A stretch of 64,000 bases of DNA from Natronohydrobacter thiooxidans (GCF_001884735.1 NZ_MJAP01000001.1:62001-126000); one strand, 5' to 3'; counted from the stretch's first letter, positions 48,366 to 58,551 are shown. The notes: generated from the sequence alone by a model not told the origin. Made by a program: numbers and translations.

Positions 48366-48924
48366 AACTCGCCGCTGGCGTCGAAGACACCCCGACCTGG
48401 GCGGGGCGCAACAACTGGTCATGCAGCATGAAACCCTCGGCCATCACCTGAATGATCTCGCCTGCCTTCGTCCCCGGCACCGGCGCCTCGAACATCGCCT
48501 GATGCGTATGCGGGTCGAACTGATCCCCCACTTCCGGGCAAATCCGTTCCACCCCATGCTTGCCCAGAATATTGGTCAATTCGCGCAGCGTCAACTCCAC
48601 CCCCTCGACCAGCCCGGCGGCGGCGGCGCGCGTCTCGTCCGTCGCCGCATTCAGCGCGCGCGACAGATTGTCATAGACCGGCAGCATGTCCCGCGCGATC
48701 CGCGCACCGCCATAAAGCTGCGCATCGCGCCGGTCCTTCTCGGCCCGTTTGCGGCTGTTCTCGGCATCCGCCAGCGCCCGCATCATCCGGTCGCGCATTT
48801 CCTCGCGTTCCGCCAGCGCCACGGCCAGTTCCTCTTCCAGCGGGTTGCCTTCGTCCGGCGCAACCGCCTCCGCTGCGTCCTGCGCTTCCTCCGACATGTC
48901 GGGGGTCATTTTCGCTTCCGCCAT
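48364..48924 (-). CDS. grpE: Nucleotide exchange factor GrpE
   Basis: About 186 residues. An acidic N-terminus and long coiled coil (NPLEEELAVALAEREEMRDRMMRALADAENSRKRAEKDRRDAQLYGGARIARDMLPVYDNLSRAL) precede the GrpE beta domain (HGVERICPEVGDQFDPHTHQAMFEAPVPGTKAGEIIQVMAEGFMLHDQLLRPAQVGVS). It releases ADP from DnaK. The ATG at 48924 has AGAAGGG upstream. An ATG at 48945 overlapping the hrcA stop is the alternative. It lies immediately downstream of hrcA, the usual heat-shock pairing. Confidence 0.94.
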   Translation of the reverse strand: MAEAKMTPDMSEEAQDAAEAVAPDEGNPLEEELAVALAEREEMRDRMMRALADAENSRKRAEKDRRDAQLYGGARIARDMLPVYDNLSRALNAATDETRAAAAGLVEGVELTLRELTNILGKHGVERICPEVGDQFDPHTHQAMFEAPVPGTKAGEIIQVMAEGFMLHDQLLRPAQVGVSSTPAAS

Positions 48925-48941
48925 CTTTCGCCCTTCTTCCT

Positions 48942-50021
48942 TCATTCGTTGCGCCGGTCCGTCAGCATCCGCCCGACCAGTTGCGCCGTGTAATCCACAA
49001 TCGGCACGATCCGCCCGTAATTCAGCCGTGTCGGCCCGATCACGCCCACGGCCCCGATCACCTTGCGTTCGGCGTTCATATATGGAGAAACCACCAGAGT
49101 TGAACCCGTCAGCGAAAAAAGTCGGTTCTCCGCGCCGATAAAAATGCGTACCCCCTCGCCTTGTTCGGTCAGTTCCAGAAATTCGGTGATATCCCGCTTG
49201 CGTTCCAGATCATCAAACAAGGTCCGGATGCGCTCGATATCCTCAGCCGCCGCCCCCTCGTCAAGCAGATTTGACCGCCCCCGCACGATCAGACGCGCAT
49301 CGGACACACTCTCGCCGTCCCAGACCGCCAGCCCCTGCTCGACCAGAGTTGTGGCCAGCGCATCGATCTCGCGCCGGTTCTGCGCGATCTCGGATTTGAA
49401 CCGCGCCAGCAGCGAGGTAACGGTCGCGCCGTCGATCATCGAATTCAGGTAATTCGCGGCCTCGCGCAGCGCCGAAGGCGTGATCCCGGCAGGCGGCGTG
49501 AAAATCCGGTTCTCGACATGCCCGTCGGCAAAGACCAGCACCACCAGCGCCCGCTCGGGCGAGAGCGAGACAAATTCGATATGCTTGACCGCCGCCTCAT
49601 GCTTGGGCGACAGCACCAGCGACGCGCCCTGCGTGATCCCGCTCAGCGCGCCGCCCACCTGTTCCAGCAATCCCGCCACATCGCGCTCATTGCTGCCCAG
49701 CGTCAGATCCAACTTCTCGCGGTCGCGCGCATCCAGCGGCGCGACTTCCAGGAGCGAATCCACGAACAATCGCAGCCCCGCCTGGGTCGGCACCCGCCCG
49801 GCCGAGACATGCGGGCTGCCCAAGAGCCCCAGATATTCCAGATCCTGCATCACATTGCGGATCGTCGCCGCCGAGACCTTCTCGCTCATGTCGCGTGTCA
49901 GCGTGCGCGAGCCCACAGGCTGGCCCGATTGCAGATAGCCCTCGACCACGCGGCGGAACACCTCGCGCGAGCGGTCGGTCATCTCACCCATCAGCGCTCG
50001 GGAATCTACAGGTTTGACCAT
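48942..50021 (-). CDS. hrcA: Heat-inducible transcription repressor HrcA
   Basis: 359 residues. The N-terminal winged helix ([70 protein letters not shown]) and GAF-like C-terminal domain ([14 protein letters not shown] ... [40 protein letters not shown]) are full length. HrcA represses groESL-type operons at CIRCE sites. None was seen upstream of hrcA here, so its targets are probably elsewhere. Divergent from rph across ~130 bases. Confidence 0.95.
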   Translation of the reverse strand: MVKPVDSRALMGEMTDRSREVFRRVVEGYLQSGQPVGSRTLTRDMSEKVSAATIRNVMQDLEYLGLLGSPHVSAGRVPTQAGLRLFVDSLLEVAPLDARDREKLDLTLGSNERDVAGLLEQVGGALSGITQGASLVLSPKHEAAVKHIEFVSLSPERALVVLVFADGHVENRIFTPPAGITPSALREAANYLNSMIDGATVTSLLARFKSEIAQNRREIDALATTLVEQGLAVWDGESVSDARLIVRGRSNLLDEGAAAEDIERIRTLFDDLERKRDITEFLELTEQGEGVRIFIGAENRLFSLTGSTLVVSPYMNAERKVIGAVGVIGPTRLNYGRIVPIVDYTAQLVGRMLTDRRNE

Positions 50022-50155
50022 CTCTTACTCCGGCAGGACACCACGGACGCAACGCACAGAGGACAGCAATTTCACCCAAGGATCAAGGCCGATCAGGCTT
50101 GCATCCCAAGGCCGGGCCCCTGTATCGAGACAGGGTAATCCAAGAGGTATCCCCG

Positions 50156-50869
50156 ATGCGCCCTTCCGGCAGAAATCTAGACGAAATCCGCGCCATTTCA
50201 ATCGAACCGCATGTCACGAAACATGCCGAAGGCTCCTGCATGATCTCTGTGGGCGATACGAAAGTGCTCTGCACCGCCTCGCTGGAGGACCGCACGCCGC
50301 CCTTCCTGCGCAATACCGGGCTGGGCTGGGTGACGGCCGAATACGGCATGCTGCCGCGCGCCACCAATACCCGCGTGCGCCGCGAGGCCGCATCGGGCAA
50401 GCAACAGGGCCGCACGGTCGAGATCCAGCGCCTGATCGGGCGCAGCTTGCGCGCCTGCGTTGATCGCAGCGCGCTTGGCGAGCGTCAGATCACGATTGAT
50501 TGTGATGTGATTCAGGCCGATGGCGGCACCCGCTGCGCCGCAATCACCGGCGGCTGGGTCGCGCTGCGTCTGGCCGTGAACAAGCTTCTCAAGGCAGGCG
50601 ATGTCGTTTCCGACCCGATCACCGATCATCTGGCCGCCGTGTCCTGCGGCATCTATGCGGGCCAGCCCCTGCTCGATCTCGACTATGCCGAGGACAGCAC
50701 CGCGGGCGTGGATGGCAATTTCATCCTCCTGGGCTCGGGCCGCATGGTCGAGGTGCAGATGAGCGCCGAAGGCGCCACTTTCTCGCGGCCTGAGATGGAC
50801 CAGCTCGTGAACCTCGCTGAAAAAGGCGTTTCCGAACTGGTCGCCGCCCAGAAAGCCGCGCTCGCATGA
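50156..50869 (+). CDS. rph: Ribonuclease PH
   Basis: 237 residues. It trims tRNA 3' ends by phosphorolysis. Signatures: [65 protein letters not shown], the [12 protein letters not shown] helix and the catalytic [22 protein letters not shown] with acidic residues. The ATG at 50156 begins the conserved N-terminus. The stop overlaps rdgB (ATGA), so the two nucleotide/RNA enzymes are coupled. Confidence 0.97.
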   Translation: MRPSGRNLDEIRAISIEPHVTKHAEGSCMISVGDTKVLCTASLEDRTPPFLRNTGLGWVTAEYGMLPRATNTRVRREAASGKQQGRTVEIQRLIGRSLRACVDRSALGERQITIDCDVIQADGGTRCAAITGGWVALRLAVNKLLKAGDVVSDPITDHLAAVSCGIYAGQPLLDLDYAEDSTAGVDGNFILLGSGRMVEVQMSAEGATFSRPEMDQLVNLAEKGVSELVAAQKAALA

Positions 50870-51474
50870 GGAAGTTTGCAGGCAATACCCTGCTGATCGC
50901 CACCCATAACGCGGGCAAGCTCGGGGAGTTTCAGGAAATCCTCGGGCCCCTTGGCATCACGGTCACATCCGCCAGGGAACACGGCCTGCCAGAGCCAGAG
51001 GAAACCGGCACGACCTTTGTCGAGAATGCCCGCCTGAAAGCCCATGCCGCCGCGCAGGCCACCGGCCTGCCCGCGCTGGCGGACGATTCCGGGCTGGAAG
51101 TCGCCGCATTGGATGGCGCCCCCGGTGTCTATACCGCCGACTGGGCCGAAACCCCCTCGGGCCGCGATTTCGCCATGGCGATGGAAAAAACCCATGCCAA
51201 GCTGATCGCGGCAGCGGCCCCCCGGCCCTGGACCGCGCGCTTCTGCTGTACCCTCGTCCTTGCCTGGCCCGATGGCCATGACGAGGTGGTCGAGGGCCAT
51301 GCCAATGGCCAGCTTGTCTGGCCCCGGCGCGGCAGCGATGGTCACGGCTATGACCCGATGTTCCAGCCCGAGGGCCAGACCCGCACCTTCGCGGAAATGA
51401 CCCATACCGAAAAAAACGCCCTGTCGCATCGCGGCGCGGCGATTTCAGCCCTGCTGAAGGGCTGTTTCCAGTGA
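50866..51474 (+). CDS. rdgB: Non-canonical purine NTP pyrophosphatase (RdgB/HAM1)
   Basis: 202 residues. It hydrolyses dITP, XTP and related damaged nucleotides to the monophosphate. Motifs: [18 protein letters not shown] (T/SxNxxK), [44 protein letters not shown] and [37 protein letters not shown]. All the usual substrate and Mg2+ residues are present. It is followed by an intergenic repeat copy, suggesting that the rph-rdgB unit ends here. Confidence 0.96.
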   Translation: MRKFAGNTLLIATHNAGKLGEFQEILGPLGITVTSAREHGLPEPEETGTTFVENARLKAHAAAQATGLPALADDSGLEVAALDGAPGVYTADWAETPSGRDFAMAMEKTHAKLIAAAAPRPWTARFCCTLVLAWPDGHDEVVEGHANGQLVWPRRGSDGHGYDPMFQPEGQTRTFAEMTHTEKNALSHRGAAISALLKGCFQ

Positions 51475-51478
51475 CCCC

Positions 51479-51543
51479 ATTTTCTTGCCCCAAATACTCG
51501 CGGGGGAGTCCGGGCTCGGCCCGGACGGGGGCGGCAGCCCCCC
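51479..51543. repeat. Intergenic repeat, full copy 3 (core plus two hairpins)
   Basis: Core at 51479-51499 (ATTTTCTTGCC then CCAAATACTC) and a CGGGGG spacer. Then an 8-bp hairpin (GTCCGGGC / GCCCGGAC, 51508-51526) and a 6-bp hairpin (GGGGGC / GCCCCC, 51527-51542). The layout is identical to copy 1 but the first stem has different bases, i.e. structure is conserved over sequence. Confidence 0.8.
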
Positions 51544-51568
51544 TCGCCTTCACCCAAGGACCAAACCC

Positions 51569-51943
51569 ATGAAACGTATCTCCACAGGCTCCCCTTTCGA
51601 GAAAACCCTCGGCTACAGCCGCGCTGTGGTCAAAGGTGACTGGTGCTTCGTCTCCGGCGTCACCGGCTATGACTATGCCACCATGACCATGCCCGAAAGC
51701 GTCGCCGATCAGGCCCGCAACTGCTTCGCCACCATCGCCAAGGCCCTGACCGAGGGCGGCTTCACCATGCAGGATATCGTGCGCGTGCAATACACACTCA
51801 CCGATGCCGCGCTGGTGGAAGAAGCCACCCCCGCTCTGGGCGAGGCCATGGGCGAGATCCGCCCCGCCGCCACCATGGTCATTGCCGGGCTGATCAAGCC
51901 CGAGATGCTGATCGAGATTGAAGTCACCGCCTTCAAGGGTTGA
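51569..51943 (+). CDS. RidA/YjgF/YER057c family protein
   Basis: 124 residues. The family's fold and motifs are visible: FEKTLGYSRAVVKGDWCFVSGVTGYD, ADQARNCFATIAKALTEGGFTMQDIVRVQYTLTDAA and RPAATMVIAGLIKPEMLIEIEVTAFKG. The conserved RPA-T segment contains the arginine used by imine deaminases to bind the substrate carboxylate. It probably removes reactive 2-aminoacrylate-type imines or a related intermediate; exact substrate unknown. AAGGA precedes the ATG. It is followed 2 bases later by hemW. Confidence 0.88.
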   Translation: MKRISTGSPFEKTLGYSRAVVKGDWCFVSGVTGYDYATMTMPESVADQARNCFATIAKALTEGGFTMQDIVRVQYTLTDAALVEEATPALGEAMGEIRPAATMVIAGLIKPEMLIEIEVTAFKG

Positions 51944-51945
51944 TC

Positions 51946-53100
51946 ATGGATGACTGGCAGAATGGCGGCTTCGGCCTGTATCTCCATTGGCCCTTCTGCC
52001 AGTCCAAATGTCCCTATTGCGACTTCAATTCCCATGTCAGCGCGAGCATCGACCAGCGCGCATGGGAAGCGGCCTATCTGTCGGAAATCGACCGCCTCGC
52101 CGCCCAGACCGAGAATCGCCTGCTGAACACGGTTTTCTTCGGCGGCGGCACGCCCTCGCTGATGGATCCCGATCTGGTCGCGACGCTCATCGATCGTATC
52201 AAGACCCGCTGGACCCCCGCCAATGATCTGGAAATCACGCTGGAAGCCAATCCCGGCTCGGTCGAGGCCGCCCGCTTCCGCGCCTTCGCGGGTGCCGGCG
52301 TCAACCGTATCTCCATGGGCATTCAGGCGCTCAATGATACTGACCTCAAGCGCCTTGGCCGCCTGCACAGCGCGCAGGAGGCCCGCAAAGCCTATGACAT
52401 CGCCCGCGATGCCTTTGCCCGCGTCAGTTTCGACCTGATCTATGCCCGCCAGCACCAGAGCCCCGAGACATGGGCGCAGGAACTGCGCGAGGCGCTGGCC
52501 ATGGCCGTGGATCACCTCTCGCTCTATCAACTGACCATCGAACAGGGCACGGCTTTCGGCGCGCGTCACGCGGCAGGCGGTCTGCGGGGTCTGCCCGATG
52601 ACGAGATCGCCGCCGATATGTATCTGCTGTCGCAGGAAATCTGCGCGGCCCATGACATGCCCGCCTATGAGGTGTCGAACCACGCCCGTGATGGCGCGCA
52701 GTCCCGCCATAACCTGATCTACTGGCGCTATGGCGATTACGCGGGCATCGGCCCCGGCGCGCATGGCCGCCTGACGCTGAACGGCTCCCGCACCGCCACC
52801 GCGACCCCGCTCATGCCGCAGACATGGCTCGATCAGGTGGGCACCCTTGGCCACGGCGAGATCCCGCGCGAGATCATCCCGCGCGAGGAACAGGCCATTG
52901 AATATCTGATGATGAGCCTGCGCCTGCGCGAAGGCATGGATATCAAGCGATATCAACAGCTTGCGGGCGAATCCTTAGCCGATGCACGAATTGCCGATCT
53001 GGTGGATCAGGGCCTCTTGACCCGCAGCGCGACCCATATTGCCGCCACCGATCAGGGCCGCCCGGTTCTGAACGCCCTGATCCGCGCGCTTATGCTCTGA
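51946..53100 (+). CDS. hemW: HemW-like radical SAM protein
   Basis: 384 residues. The cluster-binding C-x3-C-x2-C sits in WPFCQSKCPYCDFNSH near residue 20. It is followed by the SAM-binding FFGGGTPSLM and LEANPGSVEAARFRAFAGAGVNRISMGIQALND. The C-terminal HemN/HemW domain (SRHNLIYWRYGDYAGIGPGAHGRL) is present. The protein resembles oxygen-independent coproporphyrinogen oxidase, but the N-terminal pattern (a single C-x3-C-x2-C without the fourth cysteine of HemN) fits HemW, a heme chaperone. ATG 51946 is chosen with AAGGG just upstream. The 3' end overlaps the convergent parB stop by 11 bases. Confidence 0.9.
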   Translation: MDDWQNGGFGLYLHWPFCQSKCPYCDFNSHVSASIDQRAWEAAYLSEIDRLAAQTENRLLNTVFFGGGTPSLMDPDLVATLIDRIKTRWTPANDLEITLEANPGSVEAARFRAFAGAGVNRISMGIQALNDTDLKRLGRLHSAQEARKAYDIARDAFARVSFDLIYARQHQSPETWAQELREALAMAVDHLSLYQLTIEQGTAFGARHAAGGLRGLPDDEIAADMYLLSQEICAAHDMPAYEVSNHARDGAQSRHNLIYWRYGDYAGIGPGAHGRLTLNGSRTATATPLMPQTWLDQVGTLGHGEIPREIIPREEQAIEYLMMSLRLREGMDIKRYQQLAGESLADARIADLVDQGLLTRSATHIAATDQGRPVLNALIRALML

Positions 53101-53968
53101 CCGGATTGCCCAGCACCTTGCACAGCTTGTCCAGCTGCTCCATCGAGCGGTATTCAACCGTGATCCGCCCCTTGCCGCCGCCATCGTAATCGATCAGCAC
53201 CTTCATCCCCAGCGCCGCCGACAGGTCATTCTCCAAAGCGCGCGTATCAGCGTCTTTCTCGTAACCCTTTGATTTCGCAGGTGTCTTCTTCTCAACCCCG
53301 GTCTTGGTCAGGGTCTCGGTTTGGCGCACGGACAGTCCTTCCAGCACCACTTTGCGCGCCAGCATCGACGGATCATCGGCTGTGATCAGCGCCCGCGCAT
53401 GGCCCGCACTCAGCTTGCCCTCGCGCAGCAGCGCCTGCACATCCTCGGGCAGGTTCAGAAGCCGCATCAGATTGGCGATATGCGACCGGCTCTTGCCCAT
53501 CGCTTCTGCCAGTTTCTCCTGCGTATGCCCGAAGCGTTCGATCAGCGCCCGATAGCCCATCGCCTCTTCGACCGGGTTCAGATCGGCGCGCTGGATATTC
53601 TCGATGATCGCGATTTCCAGCACTTCCGTATCGGTGAACTCGCGGATGATCACCGGCACCTCATGCACCTGCGCCCGCTGCGCCGCGCGCCAGCGCCGTT
53701 CCCCGGCCACAATCTCGAACATCTCGCCGCGCGCCCGCACGATCAGCGGCTGGATCACACCCTTCTCGCGGATCGAGGCTGCAAGTTCGGCAAGGGCCGT
53801 ATCATCAAAATGCCGCCGCGGCTGGTCCGGGTTCGGCACCAGTCTTTCGACCGGCAATCTCTGCTCGCGCCCGCGCTGCTCGGTTCCCGCCTCTGGCCCG
53901 ACCGAAACCTCCGCCATCAATGCGGACAATCCGCGCCCCAATCCGCGTCGTTCTGCCTTGCGATCCAT
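53090..53968 (-). CDS. parB: Chromosome partitioning protein ParB
   Basis: 292 residues. The N-terminal RRGLGRGLSALMAEV is the usual ParA-contacting leader. The ParB/Srx CTP-binding domain carries LVPNPDQPRRHFDD, IREKGVIQPLIVRA and the GERRWRAAQ box. The HTH (GHTQEKLAEAMGKSRSHIANLMRLLNLPEDVQALLREGKLSAGHARALI) binds parS. A C-terminal dimerisation segment ends the protein. Two perfect parS sites lie in this window (55349 and 57245). It overlaps the parA stop by one base (TAATG). Confidence 0.97.
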   Translation of the reverse strand: MDRKAERRGLGRGLSALMAEVSVGPEAGTEQRGREQRLPVERLVPNPDQPRRHFDDTALAELAASIREKGVIQPLIVRARGEMFEIVAGERRWRAAQRAQVHEVPVIIREFTDTEVLEIAIIENIQRADLNPVEEAMGYRALIERFGHTQEKLAEAMGKSRSHIANLMRLLNLPEDVQALLREGKLSAGHARALITADDPSMLARKVVLEGLSVRQTETLTKTGVEKKTPAKSKGYEKDADTRALENDLSAALGMKVLIDYDGGGKGRITVEYRSMEQLDKLCKVLGNPVRA

Positions 53969-54783
53969 TACGACACCACCCCTTCACTGTGCATCTTGTT
54001 ATGCTTGACCAACAACTCACCGGCCAGATCCCGATAAGCCACCGCCCCTTTTGACATGGGATCATAGCTCAGGACCGAGACCGCATAGGACGGCGCCTCG
54101 CTCAGGCGGACATTCCGCGGAATCATGGTCTTGAACACCAGATCCCCCAGATTGCCGCGCGCATCCGCTTCGACCTGCTGCGCCAGATTGTTCCGCCGGT
54201 CATACATCGTCAGCAAGATCCCCTCGATCCGCAACTGGGCATTGGCGGTTTCGCGCAATTCCCGCACGGTCAGCATGAGTTGCGACAACCCTTCCAGTGC
54301 GAAAAACTCGGCCTGCAGGGGCACCAGAACCGACTGCGCCGCAACCATCGCATTCAGCGTCAACAGATTCAGCGAAGGCGGGCAATCAATCAGGATATAG
54401 TCAAAGGCCAGATCCTGGATATCGCTCTGGCGCAAGGCATCCTGCAACAGATAGCTGCGCCGCGCCCGCGACATCAGCTCGATATCCGCCGAGGACAGAT
54501 CGGTGGTTGCAGGTACTATCCATAGTCCAGATTGCGCCGTCTCCAGCACGATATTGCGTGCAGGCACATCGCCAAACAGCAGATCATAGGTCGTATACTT
54601 GCGCGCGCCCATCTCCAGCCCCAGCCCGGTCGAGGCATTGCCCTGCGGGTCAAGGTCAATCAGCAGAGTTCGTTGCCCGGCTTCAGCAAGTGCGGCAGAG
54701 AGGTTGATCGCGGTGGTTGTCTTGCCCACCCCGCCCTTCTGATTCGCTATCGCAATGATTCGTGTCTTTGCTCGATCAGCCAC
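53968..54783 (-). CDS. parA: Chromosome partitioning ATPase ParA
   Basis: 271 residues. Deviant Walker A motif ANQKGGVGKTTTAINL, Walker A' LLIDLDPQGNASTGLG and Walker B DYILIDCPPSLNLLTLNA. Nonspecific DNA-binding residues lie in the C-terminal half. The GTG start at 54783 overlaps the rsmG stop by 8 bases, giving a rsmG-parA-parB operon. It moves ParB-parS complexes, and hence origins, toward the poles. Confidence 0.96.
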   Translation of the reverse strand: MADRAKTRIIAIANQKGGVGKTTTAINLSAALAEAGQRTLLIDLDPQGNASTGLGLEMGARKYTTYDLLFGDVPARNIVLETAQSGLWIVPATTDLSSADIELMSRARRSYLLQDALRQSDIQDLAFDYILIDCPPSLNLLTLNAMVAAQSVLVPLQAEFFALEGLSQLMLTVRELRETANAQLRIEGILLTMYDRRNNLAQQVEADARGNLGDLVFKTMIPRNVRLSEAPSYAVSVLSYDPMSKGAVAYRDLAGELLVKHNKMHSEGVVS

Positions 54784-55393
54784 GGATAATATCCTTTACT
54801 ATCAGCAATCGTGCCAGATTATCCGTCCGGCTTTCGATACTTGTCGCGTTAAACTGCCATTCTGCGCGCGCTGCTGCAAGCTCCTGTTCATATGTTTTTC
54901 CCTTGGGCAGCAGCGCCACGCCTTCGGGGCGCATATGCCGCGCGACCATCGCCAGAAGCAAATTCAACGGCGCCAGCGCCCGCGCAGAGACGATATCGGC
55001 CTGCTGCGGCGCCACCGCCTCTACGCGCTTTGCCAAAACCGTCACGGCCAACCCCAATTCGCGCGCCGCGGTCATCAGAAAAGCCGATTTGCGCTGATCG
55101 CTCTCGATCAGGGTAAAGCGACATTCCGGCATGACCTCCTGCGCCAGAATTGCGCAGACCAGCCCCGGCAAGCCGCCGCCCGAGCCGATATCGACCCAAT
55201 GCTGGGCATCGCGAGGGGCATGGGCGAAGAGCTGCGCCGAATCGACAATATGGCGCTGCCACAGGTCGGGGATGGTGGAGGGCGCAACCAGATTGATCTT
55301 CGGGTTCCAGCGCCTGATCAGATCGGCATAGGCGCGCAGCCGGGCCAATGTTTCACGTGAAACATCGAGACCATCCAGATCCTCCGCGCTCAT
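54776..55393 (-). CDS. rsmG: 16S rRNA (guanine-527 N7) methyltransferase RsmG (GidB)
   Basis: 205 residues. SAM-binding motif [37 protein letters not shown] and [14 protein letters not shown] complete the Rossmann fold. The N-terminal peptide [31 protein letters not shown] is typical of the family. The DVSRET stretch is encoded by a perfect parS site. Loss of this enzyme gives low-level streptomycin resistance in other bacteria. Its start overlaps the mnmG stop (ATGA). Confidence 0.96.
   Translation of the reverse strand: MSAEDLDGLDVSRETLARLRAYADLIRRWNPKINLVAPSTIPDLWQRHIVDSAQLFAHAPRDAQHWVDIGSGGGLPGLVCAILAQEVMPECRFTLIESDQRKSAFLMTAARELGLAVTVLAKRVEAVAPQQADIVSARALAPLNLLLAMVARHMRPEGVALLPKGKTYEQELAAARAEWQFNATSIESRTDNLARLLIVKDIIRG
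55349..55364. other. parS site 1 (inside rsmG)
   Basis: Perfect 16-base palindrome TGTTTCACGTGAAACA, the consensus ParB-binding site. It lies in the 5' part of rsmG and encodes part of VSRET, so it is both protein code and centromere. Confidence 0.95.
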
Positions 55394-57261
55394 GCTGATG
55401 CACGCTTCGCACTGCTTTGCAGCCGCGACAGCAGCAACACCAGGGCCGCAGGCGTCATGCCGTCAATCCGCGCCGCCTGCGCGAGCGTTTCGGGGCGGAT
55501 GCGCGACAGCTTTCCCGCCAGCTCATGCGACAGGCCAGATACCGCGCTGAAATCGAACCCCTCGGGAAAGCGCTTTTCCTCGTCCGATTGCAGCATCCTG
55601 ATCTGCGCTTCCTGCCGGTCCAGATAGGCGTGATACACCATCTCGCGGGCAATCTGGGCCTTGATCGGTGCCTCGATCCCTTCAACCTCTGGCGCGAGTT
55701 CCTGCAACACATCAAAATCGAAACCCGGCAGGCCCAGAAGCGTCAGCCCGTCCCGGCGCACGCCATCTTCGCTGACCTTGTGCCCCACCGCGTTCAATTG
55801 CCTGGGCGTGAAAGACACGCTACGAAGCTGATCCTTCGCGCGTTCCAGCTTCGCGAGCTTGCTCTCGAACGCTTCTTTCCGCGCATCACCGATACAGCCC
55901 AGTGATATGCCCAGCGGCGTCAGGCGCTGATCGGCATTATCGGCGCGCAGCGACAGACGATACTCTGCGCGCGAGGTGAACATGCGATAGGGCTCCATCA
56001 CCCCGCGCAGGGTCAGGTCATCGACCATGACGCCGATATAGGAATTCGAACGGCTGAAACTGAATGGCGCGCGGTCCTGAGCATAGAGCGCGGCATTCAG
56101 ACCCGCGAGCAGCCCTTGCGCCCCCGCCTCTTCATAGCCGGTGGTACCGTTGATCTGGCCCGCCAGATAGAAGCCGCGCATATCTTTCAGCTGCAAAGCC
56201 GATGTCAGCGCACGCGGATCGATATAGTCATATTCGATGGCATAGCCGGGCTGCAGGATGCGGACATTCTCCAGCCCGGGAATGGTGCGGACATAGGCTT
56301 CCTGCACCTCGGCGGGCAACGAGGTGGAGATGCCGTTGGGATATACCGTGTCATCGTCCAGCCCTTCGGGTTCCAGAAAGACCTGATGCGACTCCTTTTC
56401 AGCGAATCGGGTGATCTTGTCTTCGATCGAGGGGCAATAGCGCGGCCCGACGCCTTCGATATGGCCGCCATACATCGCCGATTTCGACAGATTCGCGCGC
56501 ACGATCTCATGCGTCTGCGCATTGGTATGGGTGATCGCACAGGCCAGTTGCGGGGCGATGGTGTGATCGGTCAGGAAGGACAGGTACTCCGGGGAGTCGT
56601 CGCCGGGCTGGCTTTCCAGCGCGTCCCAGTCGATGCTGCTGCCATCCAGTCGCGGTGGTGTGCCAGTTTTCAGGCGGCCCATCGGCAGGCCCAGATCACG
56701 CAATTGCGTGGCAAGAATGCTTGACGCCTGATCGCCCATGCGACCGGCGGGATAGCTGACATCGCCGATGAAGACCTTGCCGCCCAGGAAAGTGCCGGTG
56801 GTCAGGACGACCGCTTTCGCGGTCAGGTTGGTCTCGCCATTCACCTCGATCCCGGCAACCGAATCACCCTGAAGGATCAGCGCCGTGACCTCGGCGGTCA
56901 CGACTTCCAGCCCCGGTTGCGCGGTCACTTCGCGGCGGACGAATTCGCGGAATCGCTTGCGGTCGGCCTGAACCCGTGGACCTTGCACGGCGGGGCCCTT
57001 GGAGCGGTTCAGCAGGCGGTACTGGATCGCCGCGTAATCCCCTGCCCGGCCCATCAGCCCGTCGAGCGCGTCAATCTCGCGGACCAGATGCCCCTTGCCC
57101 AGCCCACCAATCGCGGGGTTGCAGGACATGGTGCCCAGATCGTCAAGCCGGAATGTCACCAGCGCGGTGCGCGCGCCCATCCGCGCCGAGGCCATTGCGG
57201 CCTCGACCCCGGCGTGACCGCCGCCGACAATGATGACATCGTAATGTTTCACGTGAAACAC
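55390..57261 (-). CDS. mnmG: tRNA uridine 5-carboxymethylaminomethyl modification enzyme MnmG (GidA)
   Basis: 623 residues. FAD motif [55 protein letters not shown] with the catalytic Cys, and later the conserved [14 protein letters not shown]. The C-terminal GidA-associated helical domain binds MnmE. With MnmE it modifies U34 of tRNAs reading split codon boxes. The GTG start gives MFHVKHYDV, whose first codons are a parS site; this leader is shared among relatives. The stop overlaps rsmG, and mnmE ends 3 bases upstream. Confidence 0.96.
   Translation of the reverse strand: MFHVKHYDVIIVGGGHAGVEAAMASARMGARTALVTFRLDDLGTMSCNPAIGGLGKGHLVREIDALDGLMGRAGDYAAIQYRLLNRSKGPAVQGPRVQADRKRFREFVRREVTAQPGLEVVTAEVTALILQGDSVAGIEVNGETNLTAKAVVLTTGTFLGGKVFIGDVSYPAGRMGDQASSILATQLRDLGLPMGRLKTGTPPRLDGSSIDWDALESQPGDDSPEYLSFLTDHTIAPQLACAITHTNAQTHEIVRANLSKSAMYGGHIEGVGPRYCPSIEDKITRFAEKESHQVFLEPEGLDDDTVYPNGISTSLPAEVQEAYVRTIPGLENVRILQPGYAIEYDYIDPRALTSALQLKDMRGFYLAGQINGTTGYEEAGAQGLLAGLNAALYAQDRAPFSFSRSNSYIGVMVDDLTLRGVMEPYRMFTSRAEYRLSLRADNADQRLTPLGISLGCIGDARKEAFESKLAKLERAKDQLRSVSFTPRQLNAVGHKVSEDGVRRDGLTLLGLPGFDFDVLQELAPEVEGIEAPIKAQIAREMVYHAYLDRQEAQIRMLQSDEEKRFPEGFDFSAVSGLSHELAGKLSRIRPETLAQAARIDGMTPAALVLLLSRLQSSAKRASA
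57245..57260. other. parS site 2 (at the start of mnmG)
   Basis: Second perfect TGTTTCACGTGAAACA palindrome, overlapping the mnmG GTG start and encoding FHVKH. ParB bound here would also cover the ribosome-binding region of mnmG, a possible regulatory effect. Confidence 0.95.
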
Positions 57262-57263
57262 TC

Positions 57264-58550
57264 CTACTTGCCGATACAGAAGGACGCAAAGATATCGCCC
57301 AGCAGATCCTCGACATCGATCTTGCCGATCAGCGCGTCAAGCGCAGTCATGGCATGCCGGATATCCGCCGCTACAAGTTCCGGGATATACTCTGCGCTGC
57401 GGAGTTTTTCAATCGCAAGTGACAGGGCAGTTTCGGCGTTCTGCATAGCCTGAAGGTGACGGCGCCGGACTGTTACCCCATCGCGCGCCACGCGGCTTTC
57501 GAGTTCGGTCTGGATACGGTTCAGTAGCGACTCGAGTCCCTGACCCGTCAGGCCAGAGACCCCATCTGGCCGGTCGGAATATAGATCGGCCTTGCTGAAC
57601 AAGGTGATATCGCCTGATTTCGGCGCAATGGGTGGTGGCGCTTCTGGGTCATCACACAATATGATGCGGATATCAGCTTCATCTGCGCGTTTCCGACCGC
57701 GCGCGATACCAATCGATTCGATGGTCTCTTCCGTCTCGCGCAGCCCCGCCGTGTCGAGCAGGGTCACGGCATAGCCGCCGATATCCATGCGCAATTCGAT
57801 CACATCGCGCGTGGTGCCCGCGATATCAGAGGTGATCGCGGCCTCGCGCCCGGCAAGAGCGTTGAGAAGCGTGGATTTGCCGGCATTGACCGAGCCCACC
57901 AAAGCAATCTCGAACCCGGACTGGACGCGTTCGCGCGCGCCCTGCCCTGCGATCTCGCGCTGCAATTGCGCCTGGACCAGATCAAGCTCTGCGAGGATCT
58001 GCGCGTCGAAATTGCCGATATCCTCTTCAACGAAATCAATCGAGATTTCGACCAGTGCGGCGGCCTTGATCAGATGCTCGCGCCAGCCTGTGACCAGCTT
58101 GCCGATGGCGCCATCAAGCACGCGCAGCGCCTGCCGACGCTGGCTTTCGGTCTCGGCCTCCAGCAGGTCACTCAGCCCTTCGACCTGGGTCAGATCGAGC
58201 ACGCCATTTTCCAGCGCGCGGCGGGTGAACTCGCCGGGCTCAGCCAGCCGCAAGCCATGGTCATTCGCCAGACAGGATTCGAGGGCGCTGATCGTGGCCA
58301 GACTGCCATGCACCATCAGTTCGGCCACATCCTCGCCGGTGAAGCTGGCGCCCGCGTTGAAAATGACGATCAGGCCGGTATCGAGCGCGTCGCCGGAGGC
58401 ATTGCGCAGCGTCCGCAAAGCGGTCTGGCGCGGTTCTGGCAGCGTGCCCGCCATGGCGCGCGCGACAGCATGCGCGCGCGGGCCAGAGATGCGGAGGACA
58501 GCGACACCCGATTTCCCACGGGCCGAGGCCAGTGCGAAGATCGTCTCCAT
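57264..58550 (-). CDS. mnmE: tRNA modification GTPase MnmE (TrmE)
   Basis: 428 residues from ATG 58550 (METIFAL, the conserved family start). An ATG three codons earlier overlaps the rho stop. The N-terminal tetrahydrofolate-binding domain is present. The G domain has G1 [13 protein letters not shown]2 AGTTRD, G3 DTAG and G4-like SKAD. The C-terminal FCIGK carries the family C-x-G-K motif. It works with MnmG on tRNA U34. Only the G domain appears slightly shortened relative to E. coli. It is cotranscribed downstream of rho. Confidence 0.94.
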   Translation of the reverse strand: METIFALASARGKSGVAVLRISGPRAHAVARAMAGTLPEPRQTALRTLRNASGDALDTGLIVIFNAGASFTGEDVAELMVHGSLATISALESCLANDHGLRLAEPGEFTRRALENGVLDLTQVEGLSDLLEAETESQRRQALRVLDGAIGKLVTGWREHLIKAAALVEISIDFVEEDIGNFDAQILAELDLVQAQLQREIAGQGARERVQSGFEIALVGSVNAGKSTLLNALAGREAAITSDIAGTTRDVIELRMDIGGYAVTLLDTAGLRETEETIESIGIARGRKRADEADIRIILCDDPEAPPPIAPKSGDITLFSKADLYSDRPDGVSGLTGQGLESLLNRIQTELESRVARDGVTVRRRHLQAMQNAETALSLAIEKLRSAEYIPELVAADIRHAMTALDALIGKIDVEDLLGDIFASFCIGK

Positions 58551-58551
58551 G

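Noticed and set aside
50022..50155. CIRCE operator upstream of hrcA
   Set aside because: No TTAGCACTC-N9-GAGTGCTAA-like inverted repeat found. Only a short CCTGT/ACAGG pairing is present.
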